Shown piece by piece: positions 1 to 9,961 of a stretch of DNA of 64,000 nt (position 1 is its first letter; each line of letters begins with the position of its first letter). The notes below the pieces were generated by a model that saw only the letters and a list, made by a program, of their open reading frames with translations, was not told where the DNA came from and did no database searches. The DNA lies in NCBI RefSeq assembly GCF_947495625.1, contig NZ_CANLZW010000009.1, forward strand, positions 1 through 64,000. The letters are read 5' to 3'. Source of the stretch: an uncultured Cocleimonas sp. (GTDB lineage: Bacteria > Pseudomonadota > Gammaproteobacteria > Thiotrichales > Thiotrichaceae). Position numbers and translations under genes: made by a program.

Positions 1-1
1 A

Positions 2-64
2 TTGAATGTTAGAACACCGAATGAGGTATTCTACAAAGGAACGAATATTGCATTTAATAGTTGA
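2..64 (+). pseudogene. IS30-family transposase, C-terminal end only
   Basis: The first 62 bases read as an open frame ending at TGA (62-64) that gives LNVRTPNEVFYKGTNIAFNS. The LNxRTPxEVF pattern near the C-terminus is typical of IS30-family transposases. The gene enters from outside the window, so it cannot be said whether the element is intact to the left. Only this tail is visible, and the call rests on one short motif. Confidence 0.5.
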
Positions 65-67
65 ATT

Positions 68-97
68 CACCCCCCCCCTACTTTGGGGCGTTTTTTT
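68..97 (+). terminator. Recurrent C-run/T-run terminator-like element, copy 1
   Basis: A run of C, then TACTTT, then GGGGC, then seven T can fold as a short CCCC/GGGG stem followed by a U-tract. It lies between the rightward transposase tail and leftward lspA. Near-identical elements occur at 14942 and 15804, also at gene ends. Confidence 0.5.
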
Positions 98-147
98 CAT
101 AACAAATTAAACCCAGGATTTATGTCTGGGTCTAATTTATCTCAAGA

Positions 148-711
148 TTATTCTTCTTCAGAATAAAAGAAACTACCAATAACAAGAATAACTGCACCGA
201 TATTTATTGCGATATCAGCGACGTTAAACGTAGCAAAATGAGAAAAACCATCAGTCCACTTAGAAAGAAAAAACACCTCCCAGTCAGCATAGACATCGAT
301 AAAATCGATAACGCGACCATGCAACACACGATCAATCAGGTTATTCCCGACGGCTCCACCCAAAACAAGTGAGAGCCCAATGGCTGTCCATTTCTGATCT
401 TCTTTTAACTTCTTTAGCCAGACCAGAATAACAATACTGACAACGATTGTTAGCCCAACAAAAAACCAGCGCTGCCAGCCACCCTGATCACCAAGAAAGC
501 TAAACGCAGCACCATAATTATAAGCAAGTGTGAAGTTTAAATGAGGTATAACAGGGTAGCTCGCACCACCTAGCTCAAGACTGCTTTCAGCAGTCCATTT
601 CGTTATCTGATCAATAAAAATAACAACAAAGCTAACCCATAACCATTTCAATGAGGTATTGGACAGAATAGAGCTTTCTTCAGTTAAGTCCGCAGCCTTT
701 TTATTAGGCAT
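148..711 (-). CDS. lspA: Lipoprotein signal peptidase (signal peptidase II)
   Basis: Aspartic peptidase of the inner membrane that removes the signal peptide from diacylglyceryl-modified prolipoproteins. From the ATG at 711 the protein has 187 residues, a usual length. Four hydrophobic segments are visible. The two catalytic aspartates are D127 in GNNLIDRV and D166 in FNVADIAIN. An upstream ATG (741) would add ten residues lying within ileS; the ATG at 711, which overlaps the ileS stop by 8 bp, fits the family start better and implies translational coupling. The lspA neighbour often found next (fkpB/ispH) is absent, because a transposase tail lies there instead. Confidence 0.95.
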   Translation of the reverse strand: MPNKKAADLTEESSILSNTSLKWLWVSFVVIFIDQITKWTAESSLELGGASYPVIPHLNFTLAYNYGAAFSFLGDQGGWQRWFFVGLTIVVSIVILVWLKKLKEDQKWTAIGLSLVLGGAVGNNLIDRVLHGRVIDFIDVYADWEVFFLSKWTDGFSHFATFNVADIAINIGAVILVIGSFFYSEEE

Positions 712-3571
712 ATGAACGAGCCTCACCGTCACCAGCGACATTTTCTACACAACGTCCACAAAGTTCAGGGTGCTCAGGATCTACACCAACATCTGCCCTG
801 TGATGCCAACAACGAACACACTTTTCAAGCGTCGAAGCATTCACTGAAAGCCATACACCATCAATATTGTCACCTTCGGCAGCAACACTATTTTCAGGCT
901 GTTGTGCAGTCTCTCCAACTTTCGCATCTGAAGTTATCAAGACAAAACGTAACTCGTCTTTTAGTTTACTTAAAGCCACATAGGTATCACCCGATGCATA
1001 TACCGTGACTTCCGCATTCAAAGAAGAACCAATCGAGCCATCTTTACGTAGCTGCTCTAGTTGCTTACTGACAGCGACGCGTACAGCAAAAACTTTATCC
1101 CATTCTTGCTCTGTTAATGCTTCGTTACTTCCTAGTTCAAAGAGTTCTTCGTACCATTGAGTTAACAAAACATAGTCTACTGGCTTCTTACCTTGCATAG
1201 CTTCATCTTGATACATCGAATCCCAGATTTCTTCCGAAGTAAAACTAAGGATTGGGTACATCCAGCGAACCAGAGCTTGCAAAATATGATAAGACGCAGT
1301 CTGCGCAGAGCGACGTGCCAATGAATTAGCAGGCATGGTGTACTGTCTATCTTTAGTTATATCTAAATAAAGACTTCCCATTTCAACCGAACAGAACTTA
1401 AGAATTTCCTGATAGACCAAATGGAATTGCATCTTTTCGTAAGCATCAACAATAATTGCCTGTGACTTATGCGCCTTCGCCATTGCCCAGCGATCCAGCG
1501 CCAACATGTCCTCAGGTGCTACAGTGTCTGTCGCAGGATTGAAATCATTGGTATTCGACAAAAGATATCTCGCGGTATTACGTATACGGCGATAAGCATC
1601 TGCAGAACGTTTCAGGATTTCATCAGACACCGTAATTTCACGAGAATAATCAGATGATGATACCCAAAGACGCAAAATATCTGCCCCAAGGTTTTTCATC
1701 ACTTTATCTGGGTAGATAACATTACCTACCGACTTAGACATTTTCTTGCCTTCGGCATCCGTCACAAAGCCATGTGTCAGAACATTTTTATACGGAGGTC
1801 TGCCACGCATTGCCACAGACGTTAATAATGACGAATGGAACCAACCACGATGCTGATCCGACCCTTCCAAATACATATCTGCAGGAGAATTTCTTAAACG
1901 ATCATCTCTGTCGAGCACAGAATAATGAGTTGTTCCAGAATCAAACCAAACATCTAGGGTATCAGTGGTTTTGTCGTAGTCACTGGCGTCACTGCCAATA
2001 AGCTCTTCAGATGAAGTTTTATGCCAATACTCAATGCCTTCTTTCTCCATACCTAGAGCCACTTTTTCCATGATCTCAAGTGTATTCGGATGCAGTTCCT
2101 GGGTATCTTTATGCACAAACAAAGTAATTGGTACACCCCAGAAACGCTGGCGTGATATACACCAATCTGGACGACCTTCAATCATTTTATAGATTCGGCT
2201 TTTACCCCAATCAGGAATCCACTTCACTTTATCGATACCCTTTAAGGCATCTTGACGTAAATTCTGTTTCTCCATGCTGATAAACCACTGTGGCGTTGCA
2301 CGGAAAATAATAGGGGTTTTATGTCTCCAACAATGTGGGTAACTATGACGAATTTTTTCTTTGTGCAATAAACTGCCGTTCTCTTCAATCTTCTCAAGAA
2401 CCGTTTTATTTCCACCGTATACAAATTGTCCACCAACTAACTCGGTATCCGCCAGGAAGTGACCGTCATTACCCAATGGATTGATGATTTCAAGGTTATA
2501 TTTTTTAGCAACCACATAGTCATCCGCACCATGAGCGGCGGCAGTATGTACAGCACCAGTACCACCTTCAGCGGTAACGTGCTCACCCAAAATAACAGGG
2601 AGTTTTCTATCGTAAAAAGGATGCTTAAGAATTAAGCCTTCAAGATCAGCACCTTTGCATCGACCCAGAATACCTTTGTTTTCGAGCTCGTAGCGGGCTA
2701 AAGCAGCTTCATACAAGGTTTCTTCTAATACAAGATTACCTTTATCTGTAGCAACAAGTACATATTCAAAATCAGCATTCAACGTAACCGCCATACTCGC
2801 TGGCAGCGTCCATGGCGTTGTGGTCCAGATTACGACGTTGATATCCGTTGTGCCCGGAGCACCAAACTTTTCTGCGAAAGCGACTTGATCGACAGCCTGA
2901 TATTTAACATCAATTGAATCAGAGGTTTTATCCTCATATTCAACTTCCGCTTCAGCCAGCGAAGAACCACAATCCAGACACCAGTTAACCGGCTTCTGCC
3001 CTTTTTCTAAATGGCCCTTGTCGATGATCATCGCCAATGAGCGAACGATATCGGCTTCCGTCTGGAAATTCATCGTCAGATAAGGCTTGTCCCAGTCACC
3101 TAAAACACCCATGCGGACAAAGTCAGCTTTCTGACCTTCTATTTGCTTGGTTGCGTATTCACGGCATAGCTTTCTAAATTCTGTTGCATCGACCTTTTGA
3201 CCGACTTTGCCAACCTTTTTCTCAACCTGAGCTTCAATCGGAAGTCCATGACAATCCCAGCCCGGCACATAAGGTGCATCAAAACCAGCCAAGGTCTTAC
3301 TTTTCAAGATCATATCTTTAAGGATTTTATTGACGGCGTGACCAATATGCAGATCACCATTCGCATACGGAGGACCATCATGCAAAATATAGGTAGGTCT
3401 TCCCTCAGCGTGTTTACGAAGCTGCGAATATAGATCTGACTCAATCCATCCTTTCAACATCGCAGGTTCACGATTTGCCAGATTACCCTTCATAGGGAAA
3501 TTCGTTTTCGGTAGATTTAGTGTCTTTTTATAATCGATCGAATTATTTGTGTCGTTTGAATTGTCGCTCAC
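704..3571 (-). CDS. ileS: Isoleucyl-tRNA synthetase
   Basis: Class Ia aminoacyl-tRNA synthetase that charges tRNA-Ile in the cytoplasm. The 955-residue length is normal for the bacterial enzyme. The HIGH signature is seen as [11 protein letters not shown] near residue 70 and the KMSKS loop as [10 protein letters not shown] near residue 615. The CP1 editing domain lies between them, with [12 protein letters not shown]-terminal zinc-binding segment carries CVRCWHH and CGRCVEN. It is transcribed leftward with lspA, whose start overlaps the ileS stop. Confidence 0.97.
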   Translation of the reverse strand: MSDNSNDTNNSIDYKKTLNLPKTNFPMKGNLANREPAMLKGWIESDLYSQLRKHAEGRPTYILHDGPPYANGDLHIGHAVNKILKDMILKSKTLAGFDAPYVPGWDCHGLPIEAQVEKKVGKVGQKVDATEFRKLCREYATKQIEGQKADFVRMGVLGDWDKPYLTMNFQTEADIVRSLAMIIDKGHLEKGQKPVNWCLDCGSSLAEAEVEYEDKTSDSIDVKYQAVDQVAFAEKFGAPGTTDINVVIWTTTPWTLPASMAVTLNADFEYVLVATDKGNLVLEETLYEAALARYELENKGILGRCKGADLEGLILKHPFYDRKLPVILGEHVTAEGGTGAVHTAAAHGADDYVVAKKYNLEIINPLGNDGHFLADTELVGGQFVYGGNKTVLEKIEENGSLLHKEKIRHSYPHCWRHKTPIIFRATPQWFISMEKQNLRQDALKGIDKVKWIPDWGKSRIYKMIEGRPDWCISRQRFWGVPITLFVHKDTQELHPNTLEIMEKVALGMEKEGIEYWHKTSSEELIGSDASDYDKTTDTLDVWFDSGTTHYSVLDRDDRLRNSPADMYLEGSDQHRGWFHSSLLTSVAMRGRPPYKNVLTHGFVTDAEGKKMSKSVGNVIYPDKVMKNLGADILRLWVSSSDYSREITVSDEILKRSADAYRRIRNTARYLLSNTNDFNPATDTVAPEDMLALDRWAMAKAHKSQAIIVDAYEKMQFHLVYQEILKFCSVEMGSLYLDITKDRQYTMPANSLARRSAQTASYHILQALVRWMYPILSFTSEEIWDSMYQDEAMQGKKPVDYVLLTQWYEELFELGSNEALTEQEWDKVFAVRVAVSKQLEQLRKDGSIGSSLNAEVTVYASGDTYVALSKLKDELRFVLITSDAKVGETAQQPENSVAAEGDNIDGVWLSVNASTLEKCVRCWHHRADVGVDPEHPELCGRCVENVAGDGEARSYA

Positions 3572-3647
3572 GTTACTTCCTGAGGTTAAGAAACTTTAAA
3601 GCACGTAAGAATAGCAATAAATGGGGCGAAAACCGATAGTTTAAATG

Positions 3648-4664
3648 TTATTTTTCATCTGTTTCGATTATGTGCCAAGGAGACCTGTGACCGCGCGCTG
3701 CAGCGGCCTCATCCATTTTTTTTCGATACAAACCCAAGAAGTAATATTGTATTTGATTCGCAAATTTACCACCTATACCGGGAAAAGGTATAAATGGGTT
3801 AGTCCGACTATCCCCCCAAAGCGCTAAACGTGTACTTTTTTTACTATTTCCACGGCGATGAATACCAAACACATTTACAATAACCAGAGTATTCTTTTTT
3901 ACAGTGAATGGCTTTGGTTCGGGCAACACAAGCTCCTTTAAGTCTCCCTCCAAATATCTTGTGGATCCTTTGGCGTGATAGCCATTTTTATCGTTACTGG
4001 CCTCCAGACTCATTCTGTATTGCCACTTAATACGCTTCCAGCTTAATTTATGGGACTCAGGAACAAACGTAAAAGGCCCTGTTTTAGGCGTCACATCATC
4101 AATAAATAACCAGCATTTCATTGATGGGTGAAAGGTATCATTATGAAACGTTTTTTGCGGGTCTTCGGCTCCAGAGCAATACTGGTTTTTTACTTCTTCC
4201 AAGTAATACAGAGGTTTCCTTAAATGGCCAGAAGTAAACTTGGTAAGTTTATTTAGATTGCGGTTATCGATTACGTCCTCTAAAACCTGCCTTCCTTCTA
4301 GTACCTCAGGAGATAATACTGCTCTATGAGTCAGTGTATTTCCCTGACGAGCCTCTCTAATTTCTCCATCGAAGGTTCTAGCCGCATTTTCCAGACTTTG
4401 AAACTCCTCATCAGTCAAAAAATTTTCTTTTACAATATAGCCTTTTTGAAAATAGGATTTTCTATCTTCAGCAGAAATCATTGGAGACAACAACAGCATT
4501 CTGCCACGCATCACAGCATGAGAAACCAGTAAACGAAAGACATGAAGTCCCATCTTATTAAGCACTGGAGAACCTATTATGGGATTACCCTGAAAAGATT
4601 TGGCTGTAGTAAAAACTTCGACTACCCAAATTGGTATATTTAATAAACGCTTCATTTTGACCAT
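3648..4664 (-). CDS. Phytanoyl-CoA dioxygenase (PhyH)-like Fe(II)/2-oxoglutarate oxygenase
   Basis: A 338-residue protein with the double-stranded beta-helix oxygenase pattern. The HxD iron ligands are H174-N-D176 in KTFHNDTFHPS. The distal histidine is H269 in NVFGIHRRGNS, followed by an arginine near 279 that could hold 2-oxoglutarate. The phrase GPFTFVPESHKLSW is typical of PhyH proteins. The substrate cannot be told; known members act on phytanoyl-CoA, ectoine or small secondary metabolites. The gene lies downstream of trpB in the same direction, but a strong hairpin (4675-4705) separates them, so it is probably a separate unit. The exact start is unsure: ATGs at 4664 and 4655 are both possible. 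Confidence 0.75.
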   Translation of the reverse strand: MVKMKRLLNIPIWVVEVFTTAKSFQGNPIIGSPVLNKMGLHVFRLLVSHAVMRGRMLLLSPMISAEDRKSYFQKGYIVKENFLTDEEFQSLENAARTFDGEIREARQGNTLTHRAVLSPEVLEGRQVLEDVIDNRNLNKLTKFTSGHLRKPLYYLEEVKNQYCSGAEDPQKTFHNDTFHPSMKCWLFIDDVTPKTGPFTFVPESHKLSWKRIKWQYRMSLEASNDKNGYHAKGSTRYLEGDLKELVLPEPKPFTVKKNTLVIVNVFGIHRRGNSKKSTRLALWGDSRTNPFIPFPGIGGKFANQIQYYFLGLYRKKMDEAAAARGHRSPWHIIETDEK

Positions 4665-4674
4665 ACATTACAAT

Positions 4675-4705
4675 TACAGATAACTCATGCTGAGTTATCT
4701 GTAAT
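4675..4705. terminator. Perfect 14-bp inverted repeat between trpB and the PhyH-like gene
   Basis: TTACAGATAACTCA and TGAGTTATCTGTAA flank the loop TGC. It sits 25 bp after the trpB stop. There is no good T-run on either side, so it may be a weak terminator, a processing hairpin or a regulator site for the PhyH-like gene. Confidence 0.5.
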
Positions 4706-4729
4706 CTCAATTTAACTCATTTTATCTGG

Positions 4730-5932
4730 TCAATATAATGACAGATAATCAGCGACAAAATCTGCATCTTTATCACCACGATCCGACAAGTTAACCAAAA
4801 TGGTTTTATCTTTTGGCATTTCTTTAGCTATTTTCATCGCATGAGCAACAGCATGCGCACTCTCTAATGCCGGAATAATACCTTCTAGACGAGATAATTT
4901 CATGAATGCATCCAGACACTCTTTGTCATCAGCTGCGACATACTCAACACGTTTTATATCTTTTAAATAACAATGCTGCGGACCTACACCCGGATAATCT
5001 AGACCTGAAGCTATTGAATAAACCGGTAATGGATTTCCTTCTTTATCCTGTAAATTATAACATTCAAACCCGTGCAGCTGGCCTTTTATTCCTAGCGATA
5101 AGGTAGCTGCGTGATCTGGCGTATCCAGACCTTTACCTGCCGGTTCTACGCCTATCATCCTTACTTCATCATCTTCCAGAAATGCAGTAAATAATCCCAT
5201 CGCATTTGAGCCACCGCCGACACAAGCGATTAATGTATCAGGTAGTTTATTCATTTTTGCCAAGAACTGTTCACGCGCTTCTTGCCCCACAATACTCTGA
5301 AAATCCCGAACCATTTTAGGAAAAGGATGCGGACCAACCACAGAACCAATCGCATAAAAGAAATTCACCGGGTCTTTCAGGTATTCTTCAAATGCACTAT
5401 CAACGGCATCTTTCAAGGTCTTAGTACCGCGAGTAACCGGCACCAGTTTACAGCCCAGGATTTTCATCTTGGTAACGTTCGGATGTTCTTTGGCAATATC
5501 GATCTCACCCATGTGAATTTCGCATTCCATTCCCAAGAGCGCACATGCCGTAGCTAGCGCAACGCCGTGCTGACCTGCGCCAGTTTCTGCCAAAACTTTA
5601 GTTTTTCCCATGTGTTTAGCGAGTAACGCTTCACCAATACAGTGGTTTATTTTATGTGCACCAGTGTGATTCAAATCTTCCCGCTTCAGATAAATTTGGG
5701 CGCCACCCGCAGCTTCAGTCAAACGCTTCGCATGATAAATCGGGCTTGGGCGACCAACCTAATTAATTTGCAGATCATATAATTCGTCTTTAAATGCCTG
5801 AGTATTTCTCACTGTTTCGTAGGCATCATTAATTTCATTCATAATATCGACGAGTTCCGGCGGAATTATTTGTCCGCCATATTCACCAAAATAACCTTTG
5901 TCATCTGGCATTTCTAAGAATTCTTGTGTCAT
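4730..5932 (-). pseudogene. trpB: Tryptophan synthase beta chain with in-frame amber codon
   Basis: PLP enzyme that joins indole and serine to make tryptophan. Reading from the ATG at 5932, which has a good GAGGG ribosome site at 5940-5944, gives a 400-codon TrpB. Codon 58 (5759-5761 on the plus strand, cta) is TAG. It sits directly before VGRPSP, where homologues have Tyr (YVGRP), so a single base change (TAT or TAC to TAG) explains it. Everything downstream looks intact: the PLP lysine in GAHKIN, the catalytic Glu in AETGAGQHG, and the phosphate-binding GGGSNAMG. A restart at the TTG at 5722 would lose the first 70 residues and probably be inactive. No trpA is adjacent, so this is a stand-alone trpB. 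It could be a real nonsense mutation, a sequencing error, or amber read-through. Confidence 0.85.
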
Positions 5933-6148
5933 TTTTATTCCCTCAAATTGCTTGATTCTGATTATTAATGTTAATGCTTGATATCAATTTTAACAGCGGT
6001 ATTTTAATAATAATTGAATCCTGGTTAGCAGACTTAAATCAGGTTCTATTCAAAATCTAAAGTCATTTTTTTGAATAACACATTATTTTTGTATAAGAAA
6101 ACATTAGAATTTTGATTACCATTCAATGTTTCAAAGTAAATTCAAAAA

Positions 6149-8230
6149 CTAGATTGCCGCCTCTTCTATAATACTTAGTTGTTCGGCAATTGCTTCTTCA
6201 TCGTCCATGATTTGTGGTTCACTCAGCAGCCAGACTGAGAAAGTAGAACCCTCACCCACCTCAGATTCTGCGGTTATATTTCCGCCATATCGGCGCACTA
6301 ATCCATAGCTTATAGACAATCCTAAACCTGTACCCTCTCCCTGTTGCTTGGTACTGAAGAATGGATTAAAAATCTGTTCAAGATGTTCTTTATCAATCCC
6401 TTTGCCATTATCGGAAACACTGATAACAACACCTTTGTCTTTCCAGTTTCGTGATTTCAGGTTGATTTCTGCATCATTCCTATCTAAAGCGTGAATGGCA
6501 TTTACCAGCAGATTGACTAGCACTTGTTGTAGCTCTTGTGGATTAATTTCTACGACTTCTGTCGCCCTTAAATCCATTTTGAATTCAATTGATTTACCCT
6601 GACTGAGATGATTGACTAGTTTCAAGGTATCTTTTATCAATGAATTAACCTCAACCATATTAATATAGCCGGAATACTCCTCTGGATGAGCGTACTGCAA
6701 TAAACGATTGATAATGTCTTTAATGCGGTAAATTTGATCAATAACCAGATCAATTTCTTTTTGTACCGGTGCTGCATTATCACCTAACTCGGCAACCATA
6801 ATATCCAGATTACCCAACATCACCGCGGTGGGATTATTAATTTCGTGTGCTACCCCAGCGGTTAATTCACCCAATGCTGCGAGCTTTTCTGCGACCACCA
6901 ACTGCTGGCGAGTTTTACGCAATAACTGAATGCTATTTTCCAGGTCTTGATTCTTTTGCTTTAATTCGGCGGTACGACTTTCTACCTTGTCTTCAAGTGA
7001 ATCTGCCCATTCTTGAATTTCCTGATTGCGTAATTGTAATTGATCGAGCATATCGTCAAATTCACGGGAGAGAGTCCCCAACTCGTCCTTGGAAGCAATT
7101 AATCCAACTCGAGTAGCGCCTCCTTCCTGAGTTGCATGAACTACAGCACTCATTTTCTCGATGGGTTTGAATATTCGCCGTGCTCCACGAATGGCTGCCC
7201 AAGCAGAAACTAACATCAAGGTGAGGAACATTAAAACCAAGGCAAGTAAGGCATTCCAGAGTTCATCACGAAAAGGTTTTTCGAGGAAACCTGCGTACAG
7301 CATGCCAACTCTATTTCCATCGACATCAATAATGGGTTCGTAAGAAGATACATACCAATCATTTACTACGAATGCGCGATCAATCCATGTGGAGCCGTTG
7401 TCTAAAACTTTGGTTCTCACTTCATTAGATACGCGAGTGCCTAGCGCACGCTCACCTTTTTTTAACGGGACATTGGTTGAGATGCGCACGTCATCTATGA
7501 ATACCGTAACCGTCCCTATACTTCCCTCAGGGAGGCTGTCAGGACCGTAAGCAAGATCACGAATAGCATCGACAAATTCGAAATTCCCATTCAATAGGAC
7601 TCCTCCATCTAATAATGCAACTACTTCACCTCGCGAGTCCTTTACAGGGTACAGCGCACGAATCACCATTGCCCGACCCTCATGGGTCCGATTGCTTGGT
7701 CTTGCCCTTGGCGTTTGAAGGATGGGAAGCTGGACGCGCTTATGAAGTTCTGCGTCCTCAACTAAAAGTTCTTCTGGTGAATATATCTCCACCCCCACAC
7801 TTTCATGACCTTTTAAGGCGTTTAATAATGTAGAAGAATTTCTTCTGCTGGCTAGAATATTGTGCTGATCATTTTCTGTGGAAATGACTTTGAGGAAGGA
7901 GAACTTCAGCTTATTTTTTAGATTATTCACCTGTTCTATAACTGATGAATTATTCCCAGATTCCAAAGCAGTCCGAAATTGGTGAGATTCTGCCAGGCTA
8001 GTTAAATGATTTAAATAATCGTCTTGAATACGATTGAATGCATCATGAGAAACGGCAAGGTCAGTATTGACCTTGAGAAATAATTGTTCATATGTGAAAT
8101 TTTTACCCCAATAAATCGCTAAACCTAATGCGACAGGCATTATCAGCAATATGGGAAACAAAACCAGCAGCAATAATTTATAACGTACCTTATGCCTTAC
8201 AGCCCTTCGCATATTACCAATAAAACTCAT
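6149..8230 (-). CDS. Membrane sensor histidine kinase (periplasmic Cache-like sensor, HAMP, HisKA, HATPase)
   Basis: A 693-residue kinase. A transmembrane helix at about 18-40 and a second at about 326-346 enclose a periplasmic sensor of nearly 290 residues that resembles Cache-type domains (YPVKDSRGEVVALLDGG, STWIDRAFVVNDWYVSSY). Then follow a HAMP linker (350-400), a coiled coil, the H-box GVAHEINNP with H462, and an ATPase domain with DNGKGID and GTGLGLSISYG. The H-box is of the NtrB-like type that pairs with sigma54 activators. It is the second gene of an operon with the response regulator (53-bp gap). Given the tungstate cluster next door, the ligand may be an oxyanion, but that is inference. 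Confidence 0.9.
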   Translation of the reverse strand: MSFIGNMRRAVRHKVRYKLLLLVLFPILLIMPVALGLAIYWGKNFTYEQLFLKVNTDLAVSHDAFNRIQDDYLNHLTSLAESHQFRTALESGNNSSVIEQVNNLKNKLKFSFLKVISTENDQHNILASRRNSSTLLNALKGHESVGVEIYSPEELLVEDAELHKRVQLPILQTPRARPSNRTHEGRAMVIRALYPVKDSRGEVVALLDGGVLLNGNFEFVDAIRDLAYGPDSLPEGSIGTVTVFIDDVRISTNVPLKKGERALGTRVSNEVRTKVLDNGSTWIDRAFVVNDWYVSSYEPIIDVDGNRVGMLYAGFLEKPFRDELWNALLALVLMFLTLMLVSAWAAIRGARRIFKPIEKMSAVVHATQEGGATRVGLIASKDELGTLSREFDDMLDQLQLRNQEIQEWADSLEDKVESRTAELKQKNQDLENSIQLLRKTRQQLVVAEKLAALGELTAGVAHEINNPTAVMLGNLDIMVAELGDNAAPVQKEIDLVIDQIYRIKDIINRLLQYAHPEEYSGYINMVEVNSLIKDTLKLVNHLSQGKSIEFKMDLRATEVVEINPQELQQVLVNLLVNAIHALDRNDAEINLKSRNWKDKGVVISVSDNGKGIDKEHLEQIFNPFFSTKQQGEGTGLGLSISYGLVRRYGGNITAESEVGEGSTFSVWLLSEPQIMDDEEAIAEQLSIIEEAAI

Positions 8231-8283
8231 TAAGGAATCTCTGATTAAGTTAGTTATACTTAGGCTTGATTAGAATTTTTTAA

Positions 8284-9684
8284 TCACATTTCATTCCAGG
8301 TCTTTACTTTGCGTTCCAGTGTTTTTCTTGAAACACCAAGTATTCTGGCCGCAGCAGACTTATTACCATCTTCGCTTTCTAGCACTTTAAGAATATGATT
8401 CTTCTCTACATCTTCCAACAACGAACTATCTGTTACCTGACTTGCTGATGATGCCTCGCTCACTTGACCAGTTATACACTGACCGGGAGTCTGATTTAGC
8501 AGAAGGCAACGCTCGATGACATTTCTAAGCTCACGGATATTCCCAGGCCAATGATAATCGCGCATCTGGAATAAATCCTCACCCGAAATTGCCTGAGCTT
8601 CTACCCCCAAATCAGATGATAAAGTTTGGAAAAAGTGCTGAACCAAGGCAGGCAAATCATCCATTCTTTCTCGTAGTGGAGGCATTCTGACATTAACCAC
8701 ATTTAATCGATAAAATAGATCTTGTCGAAAATTACCTTTCTCTACCTCTTCTTCCAAATCACGATTACTTGCAGCGATAATACGGACATAAACAGGAATT
8801 TGACGATTAGAACCCACAGGGCGAATCACTCTTTCTTCCAAGACTCTTAATAGATGGACCTGCATCGACATTGGCATTTCACCAATTTCATCTAAGAATA
8901 AAGTGCCATTATTAGCGTAAGTAAATAATCCTTCACGGGTTTTTTGTGCCCCGGTAAATGCTCCTTTAGTGTGGCCGAAAAATTCGCTTTCCATTAACTC
9001 TTCTGTAATCGCTCCACAGTTTACAGGGACAAAACTACCCTTGCGCCCACTCCAGCGATGCAAAGCTCTAGCAGCAAGCTCTTTACCCGTGCCTGATTCA
9101 CCACTAACTAAAACGGTGGTTGGCATGGGGGCAATTCTTTTAATCACCTCGCACACGCTTTTCATGGTATCGCACTCACCAATCATACCGCTATCGTAGA
9201 GTTGATCGACTTGACGTTGGAGCACAATGTTCTCTCGCTTAATTTGTTGATGCGCCATACAACCTTCGATTGAAGCCATCATTTGATCCATCCGAAACGG
9301 CTTTAAGATAAAGTCACTGGCACCCACCCGTAATGCCGCAATCGCAGTTTCCAAACTTGCGTGTGCGGTGATAAAGATGACCGAAGTAGTACTGCCTTGT
9401 TCACGAATTTCAGTCACCCAATCAACACCCGATTTTCCCGGCAGGCGAATGTCTGAAATAATCAAATCGAAATTACAACGTTGCCTTAATGCTTCTGCCT
9501 CTTCAACATCTTCTGCCACCTCTACTAAGCCAAAAACCTTTTCCAGGCCTTTTTGTAAAAAGTTACGAATGCCTAGCTCATCATCCAATATCAATACTGA
9601 ATTTCGCTTAAAACTTATCGGCTTATCGTTATTATCTTTTAGCTGATCTTCTCGATCGTTAATTACTTCTAATGTAGAACTCAT
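8284..9684 (-). CDS. NtrC-family sigma54-dependent response regulator
   Basis: 466 residues: receiver domain with phospho-acceptor D78 in IISDIRLPG, AAA+ sigma54-activation domain with Walker A GESGTGKE and the sigma54-contact loop KGAFTGAQ, Walker B LFLDEIGEM, and a C-terminal Fis-type helix-turn-helix (GNKSAAARILGVSRKTLER). It activates promoters recognised by sigma54 RNA polymerase. The kinase gene follows it. A sigma54 promoter with an inverted repeat upstream lies in the 277-bp divergent region before tupA, so tupA and the genes behind it are the obvious target. A 30-residue extension precedes the receiver domain. Confidence 0.93.
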   Translation of the reverse strand: MSSTLEVINDREDQLKDNNDKPISFKRNSVLILDDELGIRNFLQKGLEKVFGLVEVAEDVEEAEALRQRCNFDLIISDIRLPGKSGVDWVTEIREQGSTTSVIFITAHASLETAIAALRVGASDFILKPFRMDQMMASIEGCMAHQQIKRENIVLQRQVDQLYDSGMIGECDTMKSVCEVIKRIAPMPTTVLVSGESGTGKELAARALHRWSGRKGSFVPVNCGAITEELMESEFFGHTKGAFTGAQKTREGLFTYANNGTLFLDEIGEMPMSMQVHLLRVLEERVIRPVGSNRQIPVYVRIIAASNRDLEEEVEKGNFRQDLFYRLNVVNVRMPPLRERMDDLPALVQHFFQTLSSDLGVEAQAISGEDLFQMRDYHWPGNIRELRNVIERCLLLNQTPGQCITGQVSEASSASQVTDSSLLEDVEKNHILKVLESEDGNKSAAARILGVSRKTLERKVKTWNEM

Positions 9685-9810
9685 TATTTCCTCAGATTTA
9701 TACGCCCAAATATTCCACTTATAAAATCAATATGGGACATTTTTTACCGATTTTAATATACCTCTTGGAATATATACGGTGTATTTATCAGTATTCTTCG
9801 AAATCCATAC

Positions 9811-9826
9811 TGTAAAAGTCTTTACA
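9811..9826. promoter_or_regulatory. Candidate upstream activator site for the NtrC-family regulator
   Basis: A perfect inverted repeat TGTAAA-AGTC-TTTACA centred about 85 bp upstream of the predicted tupA transcription start. This is the usual distance for an enhancer-type site of a sigma54 activator. Only one clear copy is seen. Confidence 0.55.
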
Positions 9827-9876
9827 TATCCTATATTTAGCCTATTTAGTGATTATTTTCAGCACATCTTCAAAAT

Positions 9877-9893
9877 TTGGCATTGAATTTGCA
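9877..9893 (+). promoter_or_regulatory. Sigma54 (-24/-12) promoter of the tup operon
   Basis: TTGGCATTGAATTTGCA matches the YTGGCACGRNNNTTGCW consensus at 15 of 17 positions, with the essential GG (9879-9880) and GC (9891-9892) correctly spaced. Transcription should start near 9904, leaving a leader of about 58 bases before the tupA ATG. Confidence 0.85.
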
Positions 9894-9961
9894 AAATGGC
9901 TAAAAGGATGTGAGGAATTTTAACATCCAATTCCCTTTCAATTAACCAGGTAAATTTAATA

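Noticed and set aside
5940-6148. Promoter or RNA gene between trpB and the kinase gene
   Set aside because: AT-rich with only an imperfect CCTGGTT/AATCAGG pairing; nothing firm enough to call apart from the trpB ribosome site.
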